Part shown: one piece after another, positions 1 through 11,370 of the stretch | Numbering within the stretch: the first letter of the stretch is position 1 | How the letters are laid out: each line of letters starts with the position of its first letter | DNA from: Devosia beringensis | GTDB lineage: Bacteria; Pseudomonadota; Alphaproteobacteria; Rhizobiales; Devosiaceae | Length of the DNA: 64,000 nucleotides | NCBI RefSeq assembly: GCF_014926585.1 | Contig: NZ_CP045422.1 | Location: forward strand, 3,564,001 to 3,628,000 | Reading direction: 5' to 3' | Position numbers and translations under genes: made by a program | The notes under the pieces: generated by a model | What the model saw: only the letters and a program-made list of their open reading frames with translations | The model's database searches: none | What the model was told of the DNA's origin: nothing

Positions 1-1
1 C

Positions 2-418
2 CTGTTCAGCCCGGAATTCCGCAACCGGCTGGATGCGATTATCTCGTTTGCGCCGCTGCCCCGTGAAGTGGTCCGTCGCGTGGTCGAGAAGTTCGTGCTG
101 CAGCTGGAAGGCCAGCTGGCCGAGCGCAATGTCACCATCGTGCTGCAGCCCGCTGCCGCCGACTGGCTGGCCGAACGCGGCTATGATGAACGCATGGGCG
201 CGCGGCCACTTGGCCGGGTGATCCAGGAATACATCAAGAAGCCGCTGGCTGAAGAGGTGCTGTTCGGCGAACTGGTCAATGGCGGCACGGTCACCGTGGC
301 CGTGGTCGGCGAAGGCAAGGATGCCAAGCTCGAGCTGATCGCGGCGCCGCCGCGGGCCGCCAAGCCCAAGGCCCTGCCCAAGCCGAAAAAGCCCAAGGCC
401 ACCGTCGACAAGGACTGA
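2..418 (+). CDS. clpA: ATP-dependent Clp protease ATP-binding subunit ClpA, C-terminal fragment
   Basis: Only the last 138 codons are present; the gene starts to the left of the window. The fragment opens with LFSPEFRNRLDAII, followed by an RVVEKFV helix and the ERGYDERMGARPLGRVI block. These are the end of the second AAA+ module and the D2-small domain typical of ClpA-type Hsp100 unfoldases, which feed substrates to ClpP. The tail is rich in Lys, Pro and Ala (about the last 25 residues), which is common in alphaproteobacterial ClpA. ClpB or ClpC are less likely because of the short basic tail. A strong intrinsic terminator follows 22 bp after the stop. Confidence 0.88.
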   Translation: MFSPEFRNRLDAIISFAPLPREVVRRVVEKFVLQLEGQLAERNVTIVLQPAAADWLAERGYDERMGARPLGRVIQEYIKKPLAEEVLFGELVNGGTVTVAVVGEGKDAKLELIAAPPRAAKPKALPKPKKPKATVDKD

Positions 419-440
419 TGTCCTCAGTCCAATCAGAAAA

Positions 441-470
441 AGGCCCGGAGCGATCCGGGCCTTTTTGTTT
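441..470 (+). terminator. Intrinsic terminator after clpA
   Basis: A perfect 9-bp stem (AGGCCCGGA / TCCGGGCCT) with a GCGA loop is followed by TTTTTGTTT. It ends the clpA transcript before the convergent kinase gene. The same 22-bp hairpin recurs at 2736-2757. Confidence 0.9.
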
Positions 471-531
471 GCGGGACTTCGGGGAGACCCGAGCGCGGTC
501 AGCCGGGCTCGATCAAAAAGTTCGGTTGGGG

Positions 532-2016
532 CTACGAACTCAAGATTTCAACAGCCGAGGCTGTCAGGCTGAAGCTGAAGCCGATGGGCGCGTAGGTCAG
601 CTCGACGCTGTTGGCGACGCCGGTGATGCCGCCGCGCAGCAGCCTTGTGCCAAATCCCAAGGATGACGGCTCACTCACGGGCGGTCCGCCGGCCTCCCTC
701 CAGGTTAGGTTGAAAACCGATCTGCCGTCGACCATGGTCGTGGTCGACTGGATTTCCAACCGTCCCTCCGGCACCGAGAGTGCGCCATATTTGACGGCAT
801 TGGTGGCGAGTTCGTGCAAGATAAGCGCCAGCGACAGAGCCGCTTTCGGCGCGAGTTCGATATCGGTGCCGACAATGGAAATCTGACGCTCGTTGGTGCG
901 GCCATAAGGCTCCATTGCCGTCTCGATCAGCTTGAGCACCGAGGCGCGTTCGCCTTTTCCCCGCAGCAGCAGATCGTGGGCGCTGGCCAGCGCGACCAGC
1001 CGATCATTGATCAACTGTCGGGCTGCGCGAATGTCAGGCGCGCCGCGCAGGGTCTGATTGACGATCGCCTGCACGACGGCCATCTGGTTCTTGATGCGAT
1101 GCCCCATTTCCTCGGTGAGCAGCGCCTGCATCTTCTCGACATTGTGTCGCTCGGTGGCGTCGACGACCTCCACAAAAATGGCGTCGACCTGGCCATCGGC
1201 GTTGCGCATCGGCTGATAGACGAAGTCCATCACCCGTTCGGTGCTGGTACCGGTCTCGGGATCGAGTACGGTAATGGGGACGCCCGAGCCGACGAACGGC
1301 TCGCCGGTCGAATACACCCGATCGAGCAGGTCAGCGAAACCTTGCTCCAACAGGTCTGGCATGACCTCGGCAACGGGTTGACCCACGAAGTCCTTTTTCG
1401 CCACCAGGCGCTGATACGCCGAGTTGGCCACGTCGAATATGTAGGTGGGCCCGCGCAACACGGCGATCGCGCTGGGCGCCTGCTCGAACATCTCGGTCAG
1501 GCGCTGCGCGTCAGCTTGCCGGGCCTTTGCTTCAGCAACCTTCGCGGTGATCTCCAGTGCGGTGCAGAACATGCCCGCAATATGATCGTCGTGGTCGTGG
1601 ACAGGCGTGTAACCGAACGAAAAATGCGTCTCGACCTGCTGACCGTGTCGGGTCATCAGGAACTCGATGTCATCCATGTAAGTCGGGATCCCGGCATAGG
1701 CGGCATCCATTATCGGACCAACAGCCGCGATAATGTCGGCCCAAACCGCCGAGAAGGGCTTTCCGAGCGCCCATGGGTCCTTGTTGGCGCACATCGGCGC
1801 GTAGCCGTCGTTATACAGCATGATGCGCTCGGGGCCCCAGGCGATGAACATCGGCTGCCCGGACATGAGCATCACCTGCACCAGGGTCCTCAGGCTACCC
1901 GGCCAGTTGTCTGGCGGACCCAGGGGTGTCGCGGACCAGTCCATTGCCCGTATGCGCTGGCCCATCTCGCCGCCGCCGGCCAGAAATTTCAGCGAAGGCA
2001 CTGGCAATGATGACAT
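532..2016 (-). CDS. HWE-family sensor histidine kinase with PAS domains
   Basis: A 494-residue protein without obvious membrane segments, so probably cytoplasmic. An N-terminal PAS-like region (about residues 20-155) carries the LYNDGYAPM type motif, and a second PAS (about 175-290) ends in VDATER. The kinase core shows the HWE hallmarks: phospho-acceptor His306 in MGHRIKNQMAVVQAI, the N-box HELATNAVKYGALS (401-414) and the WREAGGPPV block (439-447). HWE kinases are typical of Hyphomicrobiales and often act in light, stress or general stress-response signalling. No response regulator lies nearby, so it is an orphan and its partner is unknown. The ATG at 2016 has an AAAGGA Shine-Dalgarno sequence upstream. 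Confidence 0.9.
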   Translation of the reverse strand: MSSLPVPSLKFLAGGGEMGQRIRAMDWSATPLGPPDNWPGSLRTLVQVMLMSGQPMFIAWGPERIMLYNDGYAPMCANKDPWALGKPFSAVWADIIAAVGPIMDAAYAGIPTYMDDIEFLMTRHGQQVETHFSFGYTPVHDHDDHIAGMFCTALEITAKVAEAKARQADAQRLTEMFEQAPSAIAVLRGPTYIFDVANSAYQRLVAKKDFVGQPVAEVMPDLLEQGFADLLDRVYSTGEPFVGSGVPITVLDPETGTSTERVMDFVYQPMRNADGQVDAIFVEVVDATERHNVEKMQALLTEEMGHRIKNQMAVVQAIVNQTLRGAPDIRAARQLINDRLVALASAHDLLLRGKGERASVLKLIETAMEPYGRTNERQISIVGTDIELAPKAALSLALILHELATNAVKYGALSVPEGRLEIQSTTTMVDGRSVFNLTWREAGGPPVSEPSSLGFGTRLLRGGITGVANSVELTYAPIGFSFSLTASAVEILSS

Positions 2017-2476
2017 CGGAGTCCTTTGGATGGCGTCAAAGACAGCCGTATAGCCATAGGCTTAGACCGAATGGCATGATGAAGATAGCGGGCGGTGTGC
2101 TGCCGGTAAACAGTCTCAGCGCGTGCCGGAGGTCCTTGGGAACAACAGACGGGTGCCGTACGCGGCGCCCAAACCGGCTTCTCGTTCAGCCCGGTGTCCT
2201 GCCGGGCAGCCGACGATTGGGGCGACCGCTTGCTCGCAAAGCGCGCGTTTGCGTAAGCGTTTTCTATGCAGGCCAGCCATTCGCCGGCGCGGCTTGCGCT
2301 GCGGGGCGGCTTTGCCTAACTCTCGCAGGCCGAAATGAAGTCGCCGGTTGGTATCCCGGTCCTGCCCTGTGCAGGCATTCGTCGCAGGTTCTGCGTCCCA
2401 CGGCACCAATCCCTGTTGAGGGGACTTGGTGCTGACGTGGAATGGTCTCCGTCAGCCGAACCTTGATGGAGCCTTC
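2017..2476. other. 460-bp intergenic region with no convincing gene
   Basis: Short overlapping ORFs exist on both strands, but they are Arg/Pro/Cys-rich and look like GC-rich noise. The stretch ends in an imperfect hairpin (GCACCAATCCC ... GGGGACTTGGTGC, about 2402-2432). I looked for tmRNA, SRP RNA and RNase P signatures and found none. It may hold the promoters of the divergent kinase and DUF2798 genes. Confidence 0.4.
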
Positions 2477-2698
2477 ATGTCCAAGAAAACCCAGATCACC
2501 CTTTCCCTCTTTATCACCTTTTTCATGGCGCTCATCATGAGCGGCGTGATGGGGTTCATCAATGCCGGGCCCGGTTTTGTGGCCCATTGGCCGGTATCGT
2601 TCATTACCGCCTGGCCGATCGCCTTCGTGGTCAGCCAGCTGGTCAACCCGCTGGCCTTCAAGCTGGCTTTCCTCGTGGCGCCACCGCGCCGGGCGTAA
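2477..2698 (+). CDS. DUF2798 small membrane protein
   Basis: A 73-residue protein with two predicted membrane helices (about 8-30 and 40-65). It has the features of the DUF2798 family: ITLSLFITFFMALIMSGVM, then INAGP, then a WPIAFVVSQLVNP helix and a C-terminal hydrophobic stretch. Family function is unknown. The ATG at 2477 is preferred over the longer frame because GGAG lies just upstream and the extra N-terminus does not look like protein. A terminator follows, so it is probably monocistronic. Confidence 0.75.
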   Translation: MSKKTQITLSLFITFFMALIMSGVMGFINAGPGFVAHWPVSFITAWPIAFVVSQLVNPLAFKLAFLVAPPRRA

Positions 2699-2735
2699 CG
2701 CCAAGGTTGCGGGTATTTGCCGCGCCTACGACCAC

Positions 2736-2760
2736 AGGCCCGGAGCGATCCGGGCCTTTC
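2736..2760 (+). terminator. Intrinsic terminator after the DUF2798 gene
   Basis: The stem AGGCCCGGA / TCCGGGCCT with loop GCGA is identical to the hairpin after clpA. The T-tract is weaker (TTTC). Confidence 0.7.
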
Positions 2761-2824
2761 GTGTGTGCGGCGTGAGCATCCTTTGGGTCAGGTGCGCGGA
2801 CTGTTGGGCCGCGTGTCCCAGTGC

Positions 2825-3193
2825 TCAGTTTTGCGCTGTGTGGAAGGTGAGCGCGTAGCCATCGGGGTCGCTGGCCACAAAAAACCTGCCGAACGGGCCG
2901 TCATTGACCGGGCTCAGTATCGTGCCGCCGCGCTCGATGATCTGATCGTGAAAGGCGTCGGCATCTTTGCAGGCGATCCACAGCACCATGCCGGTGCCGA
3001 GCGGGCCGCTTGCGGGCAGGGGCCGCAGCGGTTCGCGCAGCGCCAGCGCAATCGGCGTGGTGGTGAAGACGACGGCGCCGGGCGGATTACGCTCCTGTGC
3101 CGCGAAGCCGAAGACGTCCTTGTAGAAAGCGACGGAGGCCGCCTGATCGCGCACCTGCAAGGCGATAAAGGATGGTCCGATTGGCATTGTCAT
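2825..3193 (-). CDS. VOC (glyoxalase/bleomycin-resistance) family protein
   Basis: A 122-residue protein with the beta-alpha-beta-beta-beta pattern of the vicinal oxygen chelate fold: FIALQVRD at the start, SVAFYKDVFGF, then a second half with VLWIACKDADAFHDQI and ending FFVASDPDGYALTFH. Members include glyoxalases, dioxygenases and drug-binding proteins; the substrate cannot be told here. It is divergent from the marR gene, and the shared 55-bp gap holds two palindromic operators, so it is probably the main target of that regulator. The start has GGAGAGAAG just upstream. Confidence 0.82.
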   Translation of the reverse strand: MTMPIGPSFIALQVRDQAASVAFYKDVFGFAAQERNPPGAVVFTTTPIALALREPLRPLPASGPLGTGMVLWIACKDADAFHDQIIERGGTILSPVNDGPFGRFFVASDPDGYALTFHTAQN

Positions 3194-3212
3194 AGTCTTC
3201 TCTCCGGTCTAT

Positions 3213-3248
3213 TATCAGGTTCCTTATATAAATATCAGGCTCCTGATA
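3213..3248. promoter_or_regulatory. Tandem palindromic operators for the MarR regulator
   Basis: Site 2 (3233-3248) is a perfect 16-bp palindrome, TATCAGG-CT-CCTGATA. Site 1 (3213-3228) is TATCAGG-TT-CCTTATA, with one mismatch. Their centres are exactly 20 bp apart, about two helical turns, so two dimers would sit on the same face. The region lies between the divergent VOC and marR genes and overlaps the first base of the marR start codon, which predicts autorepression and co-control of the VOC gene. Confidence 0.8.
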
Positions 3249-3703
3249 TGTCAATGCGCAAAATGACCCCGTCGAGCGGGGAGGCCTGGATCGGCTACAG
3301 TTTGAAAATCACCCAGCATCGACTGCGCCAGCGGCTGGAAGCGGAACTGGCGGGGACAGGCGTCTCCGCAGCGCAGAATGCCGTTCTGCTGGCCATAGGC
3401 GACAACCCGCAGATCTCGAACGCCTCGCTGGCGCGCGCGGCCTTTGTCACGCCGCAGTCCATGCAGGGCATGCTCGTTACCCTTGAGCGGGATGGGTTCA
3501 TCCTGCGCACGCCACATCCCGAGCATGGCCGCATCATCATGACGGAGCTGACGGAAAAGGGGAAAGCCGCCGCCGAGGCCGGCGCGATGGCGTCGGAGAC
3601 GGTGGAGCGGCAGATGCTGGCCGGGCTGACAAAGGACGAGGCAAAACTGCTCGGAGAGCTGCTGCAACGCTGCGCCGAGGCGCTTGAGGGGACAGACAAA
3701 TGA
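3248..3703 (+). CDS. MarR-family transcriptional regulator
   Basis: A 151-residue winged-helix protein: an N-terminal dimerisation helix (WIGYSLKITQHRLRQRLE), a helix-turn-helix (NASLARAAFVTPQSMQGML, about 63-81), and the wing DGFILRTPHPEHGRIIMTELTEKG broken by the Asp-Arg type signature region. MarR proteins usually repress a neighbouring enzyme or exporter until a small aromatic or oxidising ligand binds. The start is taken at 3248; 3254 and 3263 are also in-frame ATGs. The stop overlaps the next gene by 4 bp (ATGA). Confidence 0.88.
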   Translation: MSMRKMTPSSGEAWIGYSLKITQHRLRQRLEAELAGTGVSAAQNAVLLAIGDNPQISNASLARAAFVTPQSMQGMLVTLERDGFILRTPHPEHGRIIMTELTEKGKAAAEAGAMASETVERQMLAGLTKDEAKLLGELLQRCAEALEGTDK

Positions 3704-4146
3704 CCTTCTGGATGGGTGTCGCATCGGCTCAACATGCTCGCGCCGGACGCGACGGCGGCTTTGCCCAACTCGGGCATGGCAGGCACATTGCGGTACAATC
3801 CCTCAAAAAGGGCGACTGGATTGTCTATTACTGCCCGCGTGAGGGCACAAGCGATGGCGCGGCGGTGCAGGCGTTCCTCACCATCGGCCAGGTCACATCG
3901 AGTGCGCCCTATCGCGCCGCGCAGGCGATGGATTTCAATCCGTTTCGCGTCGATGTCGATTATCTTGCGTCCGCTCAGCCCGCGCCGATCAGACCGCTTC
4001 TGGGCCAACTCCGCTTGACCCGCGACCACGGCGCCCATTGGGGCATCGCCATGCGCGGGACGAAGCGGCAGCTTGAGGAAGACGACATGCGACTGATCGT
4101 TGAGGCGATGGGTGTTCACACGGCATTCGAGAAAGCTCTGGGGTAA
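3700..4146 (+). CDS. EVE-domain (UPF0310-type) protein
   Basis: A 148-residue protein with the EVE/UPF0310 pattern FWMGVAS near the N-terminus, FAQLGHG, and the KKGDWIVYYCPRE block (about 36-48). EVE domains belong to the PUA-like fold, and several bind modified nucleobases; this subgroup has no firmly known role. Its start overlaps the marR stop by 4 bp (ATGA), so the two genes are translationally coupled and should share the MarR-controlled promoter. There is no restriction or defence gene beside it. Confidence 0.8.
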   Translation: MTFWMGVASAQHARAGRDGGFAQLGHGRHIAVQSLKKGDWIVYYCPREGTSDGAAVQAFLTIGQVTSSAPYRAAQAMDFNPFRVDVDYLASAQPAPIRPLLGQLRLTRDHGAHWGIAMRGTKRQLEEDDMRLIVEAMGVHTAFEKALG

Positions 4147-4175
4147 GCCGTTTTGGCGGTGGCAGCTTTGGGGAT

Positions 4176-4376
4176 GAGGCTGTGTGAAAACTCGATCTTC
4201 CAAAATGTTGTTAGAAAGCTATTCCGCGCGGGTGTCTCTCAGGCCGAATTCCCGAGGACTTCACCCTAAATTCCTACTCGCGAATGGCTAAAGAGGGCTG
4301 TAGGTGACAGATCCTCTGCTCAGGGCGGAATCGTTTTCTACTCGCTGATTTTCTCGCCGAGTTTTCCCACAGCCTC
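4176..4376. mobile_element. MITE-like non-autonomous element, 201 bp
   Basis: The ends are 19-bp terminal inverted repeats: left GAGGCTGTGTGAAAACTCG (4176-4194), right CGAGTTTTCCCACAGCCTC (4358-4376), matching at 18 of 19 positions. They are flanked by a 5-bp direct repeat GGGAT (4171-4175 and 4377-4381), as expected for a target-site duplication. The interior has no ORF of useful length and is more AT-rich than its neighbours. This is a small element moved in trans, or an internally deleted IS. The parent IS family is not assigned. Confidence 0.8.
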
Positions 4377-4489
4377 GGGATATTGGCAGGCCTTTTTTGA
4401 CGGCCGGAATTGGGTCGCTTGCCGACGGCTCCTTGTGCGTGGTTTGCGAACCGGCAGCGCTCAACAAGCCGAGGCGGCTGAGGTCGATG

Positions 4490-4906
4490 CTAGTCTTTCC
4501 ACGCCTGCTCCGACACCGAGTAGAGGAAAGTCGCAGACCAGGTCAGCACCATGAAGCCTCCAAGCGATTGCATCATATTGATCATCCGGATTGAGCCGGT
4601 GGTTTCTATCTGGGTGTAGCCAAGCGTCGCAAAATTGGTGCCGGAGAAGTAGATCAGCCCATCCCAGCTCTCATCAAAGCTCCCGGCAAGATCGCCGAAG
4701 GCACCCCAAACAAGCAGGCCCTTATACGCGACGGCGAAAGCCAGAATTTCGAGCGTGTGCAGGGCCAGCAGACCGAGAAACGTCACGAGGATCGCAGCAG
4801 CGGGCTCATGTTTCGAACTTGGCTTGAGCGCTCTGACAGCCAATAGGCCGTAGTGATGCCCAATGCCGAGTAAGGCGACGAGCAGAAAACCCACCAATAA
4901 CGCCAT
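4490..4906 (-). CDS. Two-TM ion-channel family protein (K+ channel-like pore)
   Basis: A 138-residue membrane protein. The first helix starts right at the N-terminus (ALLVGFLLVALLGIGHHYG), a second lies at about 38-62, then a pore loop FSGTNFATLGYTQI and a final helix (about 112-130). The layout fits the Ion_trans_2 family of small potassium-type channels. The filter-like motif is TLGYT where a K+ channel has TVGYG, so selectivity is doubtful. The ATG at 4906 is chosen because AAGGAGA lies 5 bp upstream; a longer frame exists but has no ribosome site. Confidence 0.72.
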   Translation of the reverse strand: MALLVGFLLVALLGIGHHYGLLAVRALKPSSKHEPAAAILVTFLGLLALHTLEILAFAVAYKGLLVWGAFGDLAGSFDESWDGLIYFSGTNFATLGYTQIETTGSIRMINMMQSLGGFMVLTWSATFLYSVSEQAWKD

Positions 4907-5077
4907 CTGGTCTCCTTTCGCCCGGGCCCCGCAACGCGCACAGAACGTGAGCATCCGGCCGCTGCAATGCCGGCCACAGCTTCAGCCGCGCCTTGATTCT
5001 GGAACGTCTGGCGTGAGGCCGCGTTCCGAAATATGGCGCGACGGTGACCGCCGCGCTGTTCCCGCATCGGCAATTGA

Positions 5078-6703
5078 TTGGATAGGTCTGTGGAAAGTCT
5101 TGCACGGCGGCTGGGGCTCAGAACCGATCCCGTCATCTTTTTCGTCTCGGCAGGGTGCACTTTGCTGTTCGTGCTGCTGCTGGTTGTCTTCCCAGAGCCC
5201 ATCGCTGAGGCCTTTGCCGTGGGACGCAGGTGGATCGTCACCAATCTGGGGTGGTTTTTCATCCTTGGCGTCAATGTCTGGCTGGGGTTTTTGATCTGGG
5301 CCGCTCTGAGCAAGCATGGCCATATCAAGCTCGGGCGCCGCGACAGCACGCCGGATTACTCAAATCTCTCCTGGTTCGCCATGCTGTTCGCCGGCGGTAT
5401 CGGAACAGTATTGATGTTCTGGGGCGTTGCCGAGCCGATCAGCCACTTTGCCGATCCGCCCTTGCCCGGCGTCGTGCCCTATTCCGAGCAGGCAGCCCGC
5501 GACGCCGTTTCAATCGCGCTTTATCATCTCGCCTTGCACACCTGGACGATCTTTACCCTGCCAGGGCTGGCCTTCGGCTATTTCATCCACCGCTATGATT
5601 TGCCCGTCCGGGTGAGTTCGGTGTTCTATCCCTTACTCAAGGAAGGCATCCACGGTCCGATTGGCAAGGCGATCGACATCGTCGCCATCCTGGGCACGCT
5701 GTTCGGGGTTGCCGTTTCGCTAGGGCTGGGGTCATCCCAGATAGCCGCGGGTCTGTCCGCGCTGTTCGGCGTCGACGACAGTGTGCTGCTGACCGTCGGC
5801 ATCCTGGCGGTGCTGACCGGGGTAGCGGTAGTCTCGATTGTCGCCGGCCTCGACAAGGGCGTGAAGTTTCTGTCCAACCTCAATATCGGCCTGGCTGTCG
5901 CCTTGATGGTGTTCGTGCTGGTGACCGGATCGACGCTGTTCCTGTTCCGCGGCACTGTCGAAACCATCGGCCTCTACCTGTCCAACCTGCCGCGCCTGGC
6001 CTTCTGGAACGACATGCTCGCCAACATCAACCCTACCAATGAGCCTTGGGGCTGGCAGGGGGACTGGACGGTGTTTTACTGGGCCTGGACCGTGACCTGG
6101 TCGCCGTTTATCGGCCTGTTTGTCGCCCGCATCTCCAAGGGCAGGACCATCCGCGAATTCGTGGCAGGCGTGCTGCTGGCGCCATCGCTGTTCACGCTGA
6201 TCTGGTTTGCCATCTTCGGGTGGCAGGCCTTGCAGATCGATGGCATCGGCCTGGCGATCCGGGAGCAGATGGGGCCGCAAGCGGGTGAAATCAGCCGCGC
6301 TGTTGCCGAGTCCGTGCCCCTGGCGATGTTTGCCTTCTTCGAGCATTTCCCCTTCGCTCCCTTCATTCAGGGACTGGCTGTGGTGGTGGTAGCGATATTT
6401 TTCGCCACCTCATCGGACTCCGCATCGCTGGTGGTCGATATGCTCTGCACCGGGTCGGACGAACCCGGTCCGGTGCGTCAGCGCGTGTTTTGGGGGGTGA
6501 TGGAGGGGCTGGTCGCCGCAATGTTGATCATTCTGGCCGGCGACCTGGGCCTGGTGGCGCTGCAGCAGGTGATTACCGTCGTCGGGCTGCCGGTCTTCTG
6601 CCTTGTCTTCATGATGATCCCGTCACTGATCATGGGCTTCAATGTCGAGAACATTGATAGCGTCACCGTTGGCAAGCGACCGCGCCTGGATGAATTCGGA
6701 TGA
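5078..6703 (+). CDS. BCCT-family betaine/carnitine/choline transporter
   Basis: About 541 residues with some 12 membrane helices. The family signature FYWAWTVTWSPFIGLFVARISKGRTIREF region is intact (Trp-rich helix 8, about 328-350), as is the helix with MFWGVAEP. BCCT carriers import glycine betaine or related trimethylammonium compounds, often Na+- or H+-coupled, for osmoprotection. The start is uncertain: TTG at 5078 or GTG at 5090, neither with an ideal ribosome site. The short C-terminal tail suggests that it lacks the long osmosensing domain seen in BetP. Confidence 0.88.
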   Translation: MDRSVESLARRLGLRTDPVIFFVSAGCTLLFVLLLVVFPEPIAEAFAVGRRWIVTNLGWFFILGVNVWLGFLIWAALSKHGHIKLGRRDSTPDYSNLSWFAMLFAGGIGTVLMFWGVAEPISHFADPPLPGVVPYSEQAARDAVSIALYHLALHTWTIFTLPGLAFGYFIHRYDLPVRVSSVFYPLLKEGIHGPIGKAIDIVAILGTLFGVAVSLGLGSSQIAAGLSALFGVDDSVLLTVGILAVLTGVAVVSIVAGLDKGVKFLSNLNIGLAVALMVFVLVTGSTLFLFRGTVETIGLYLSNLPRLAFWNDMLANINPTNEPWGWQGDWTVFYWAWTVTWSPFIGLFVARISKGRTIREFVAGVLLAPSLFTLIWFAIFGWQALQIDGIGLAIREQMGPQAGEISRAVAESVPLAMFAFFEHFPFAPFIQGLAVVVVAIFFATSSDSASLVVDMLCTGSDEPGPVRQRVFWGVMEGLVAAMLIILAGDLGLVALQQVITVVGLPVFCLVFMMIPSLIMGFNVENIDSVTVGKRPRLDEFG

Positions 6704-6728
6704 TCGACCAGCCGGGGTATTTTTTCCG

Positions 6729-7382
6729 TCAGGCCATGACCTTGGCCGGGCGGCGGGCGATGAAGGCGATGAGAAAGCCGAGATAGATGGCGCCGGGGAC
6801 CAGCAGGGCGTTCAGACCCAGGCCGGCATAGCCGAGGCCGCCGAGCAGGCCGCCCAGCAGCAATGAAAACCAGACCAGCAGATGCTGGGCCCAGCGCCAG
6901 GGTGGGGCGAGGCCACGCAGCGCCCGGGCGAGGTCCTGGCCGGCGGCAAACAGCGTGCCGGTGACGAAGGTGGTGCCCAGCCGCACCGAGCCGGTCGAGG
7001 GCAGGATGGCGTTCTGCGCGCCGGCACCGGCGGCCAGGAACAGCATGAACTGGCGCGGCGGGCTGCCCAGAGCGGCGCCGATGAGCGTGGCGAGGAAGCT
7101 CAGCACCACCAAAGCCGTCACCAGGCTCGAGCCCCAGCGCGGCCCCGCCAGCAGCCCCAAAAGCGAGCCGACCAGGCTGCCGACAAAGAACAGGCTCACC
7201 AGCGACCCCGTAAGCAGAGCCACCGACCAGGTGCCCAGCGCCAGTGCATCGCCGAGCTGGGTCGTATTGCCGCTGACAAAGGAGGTGAAGTGGCCGCCCA
7301 GCTCGATGAAGCTGACCACGTCGGCAAAGCCGGCCGAGGCGGTGAGCAGCAGGCCCAGGCTGAGATGGGGCGTCGGTGTCAT
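6729..7382 (-). CDS. DUF1275 (YoaK-type) membrane protein
   Basis: A 217-residue integral membrane protein with about six helices. It shows the DUF1275 hallmarks: an early TASAGFADVVSFIELGG segment, FTSFVSGNTTQLG, and the later QNAILPSTGSVRLGTTFVTGTL stretch. Molecular function is unknown. The ATG at 7382 is used because the 20 extra residues of the longer frame are basic and non-family. It converges on the BCCT gene with a 25-bp gap. Confidence 0.82.
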   Translation of the reverse strand: MTPTPHLSLGLLLTASAGFADVVSFIELGGHFTSFVSGNTTQLGDALALGTWSVALLTGSLVSLFFVGSLVGSLLGLLAGPRWGSSLVTALVVLSFLATLIGAALGSPPRQFMLFLAAGAGAQNAILPSTGSVRLGTTFVTGTLFAAGQDLARALRGLAPPWRWAQHLLVWFSLLLGGLLGGLGYAGLGLNALLVPGAIYLGFLIAFIARRPAKVMA

Positions 7383-7569
7383 GGTGGTGAGTCTCGGGCG
7401 GGATCGCCGTACCAGACTGAGCTTTGGCGCGGCCGGCGGCAAGGGGTGGCGCGCCAGCGCAAATATTAACAGTCCGCTAACCAGTCGCCGGCAATCCCCG
7501 CTGTTCCCGTCCTACACACTCGACAAGAACAAAGCTGGAACATATAAGAACATTATAGCAACACGGGAG

Positions 7570-7674
7570 ATGCAGATGCTTACCTTCATCAAGGACTTCG
7601 CCGCCTTCGTTACGCTGGGCGCCTTCACCATCGGCGCGCTGACCTGGATGGATGTCGTCACCCGACTCGTGTGA
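7570..7674 (+). CDS. Small single-helix membrane protein
   Basis: A 34-codon ORF (or 32 codons from the second ATG at 7576): MLTFIKDFAAFVTLGAFTIG, then ALTWMDVVTRLV. It has one hydrophobic helix with a charged start and end and a GGGAG ribosome site upstream. It lies between the DUF1275 gene and dnaE and is too short for most gene callers. Function unknown. The composition and ribosome site argue for a real gene, but no homologue was checked. Confidence 0.5.
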   Translation: MQMLTFIKDFAAFVTLGAFTIGALTWMDVVTRLV

Positions 7675-7811
7675 TCCTGACGCTATTGCAGCTGCAGCTT
7701 GTGCCGGCATGCGCGTCCAGTGCGTCACCGGAAAAGCGCAAGCGGGCTGACTTGTGGATTGCCGCGTCGGGACGGGTTGATCGCGCTCCCGCGGCAGTCA
7801 TAAAGGATGTC

Positions 7812-11267
<3,456 letters not shown>

Positions 11268-11370
11268 GAGCGTTGCGCCAGTCCAAAGCCGTCCCGCTGA
11301 ATAATCCTATGCAGCCGGCGCCGCTTAGGCTTACGCTGCGTGGGACAAATATCGGAGCGGGAGAGCGGTT

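Noticed and set aside
2100..2430. Two-piece tmRNA or other structured RNA
   Set aside because: No tag ORF of the ANDN... type, no T-arm-like sequence and no acceptor-stem pairing could be found.
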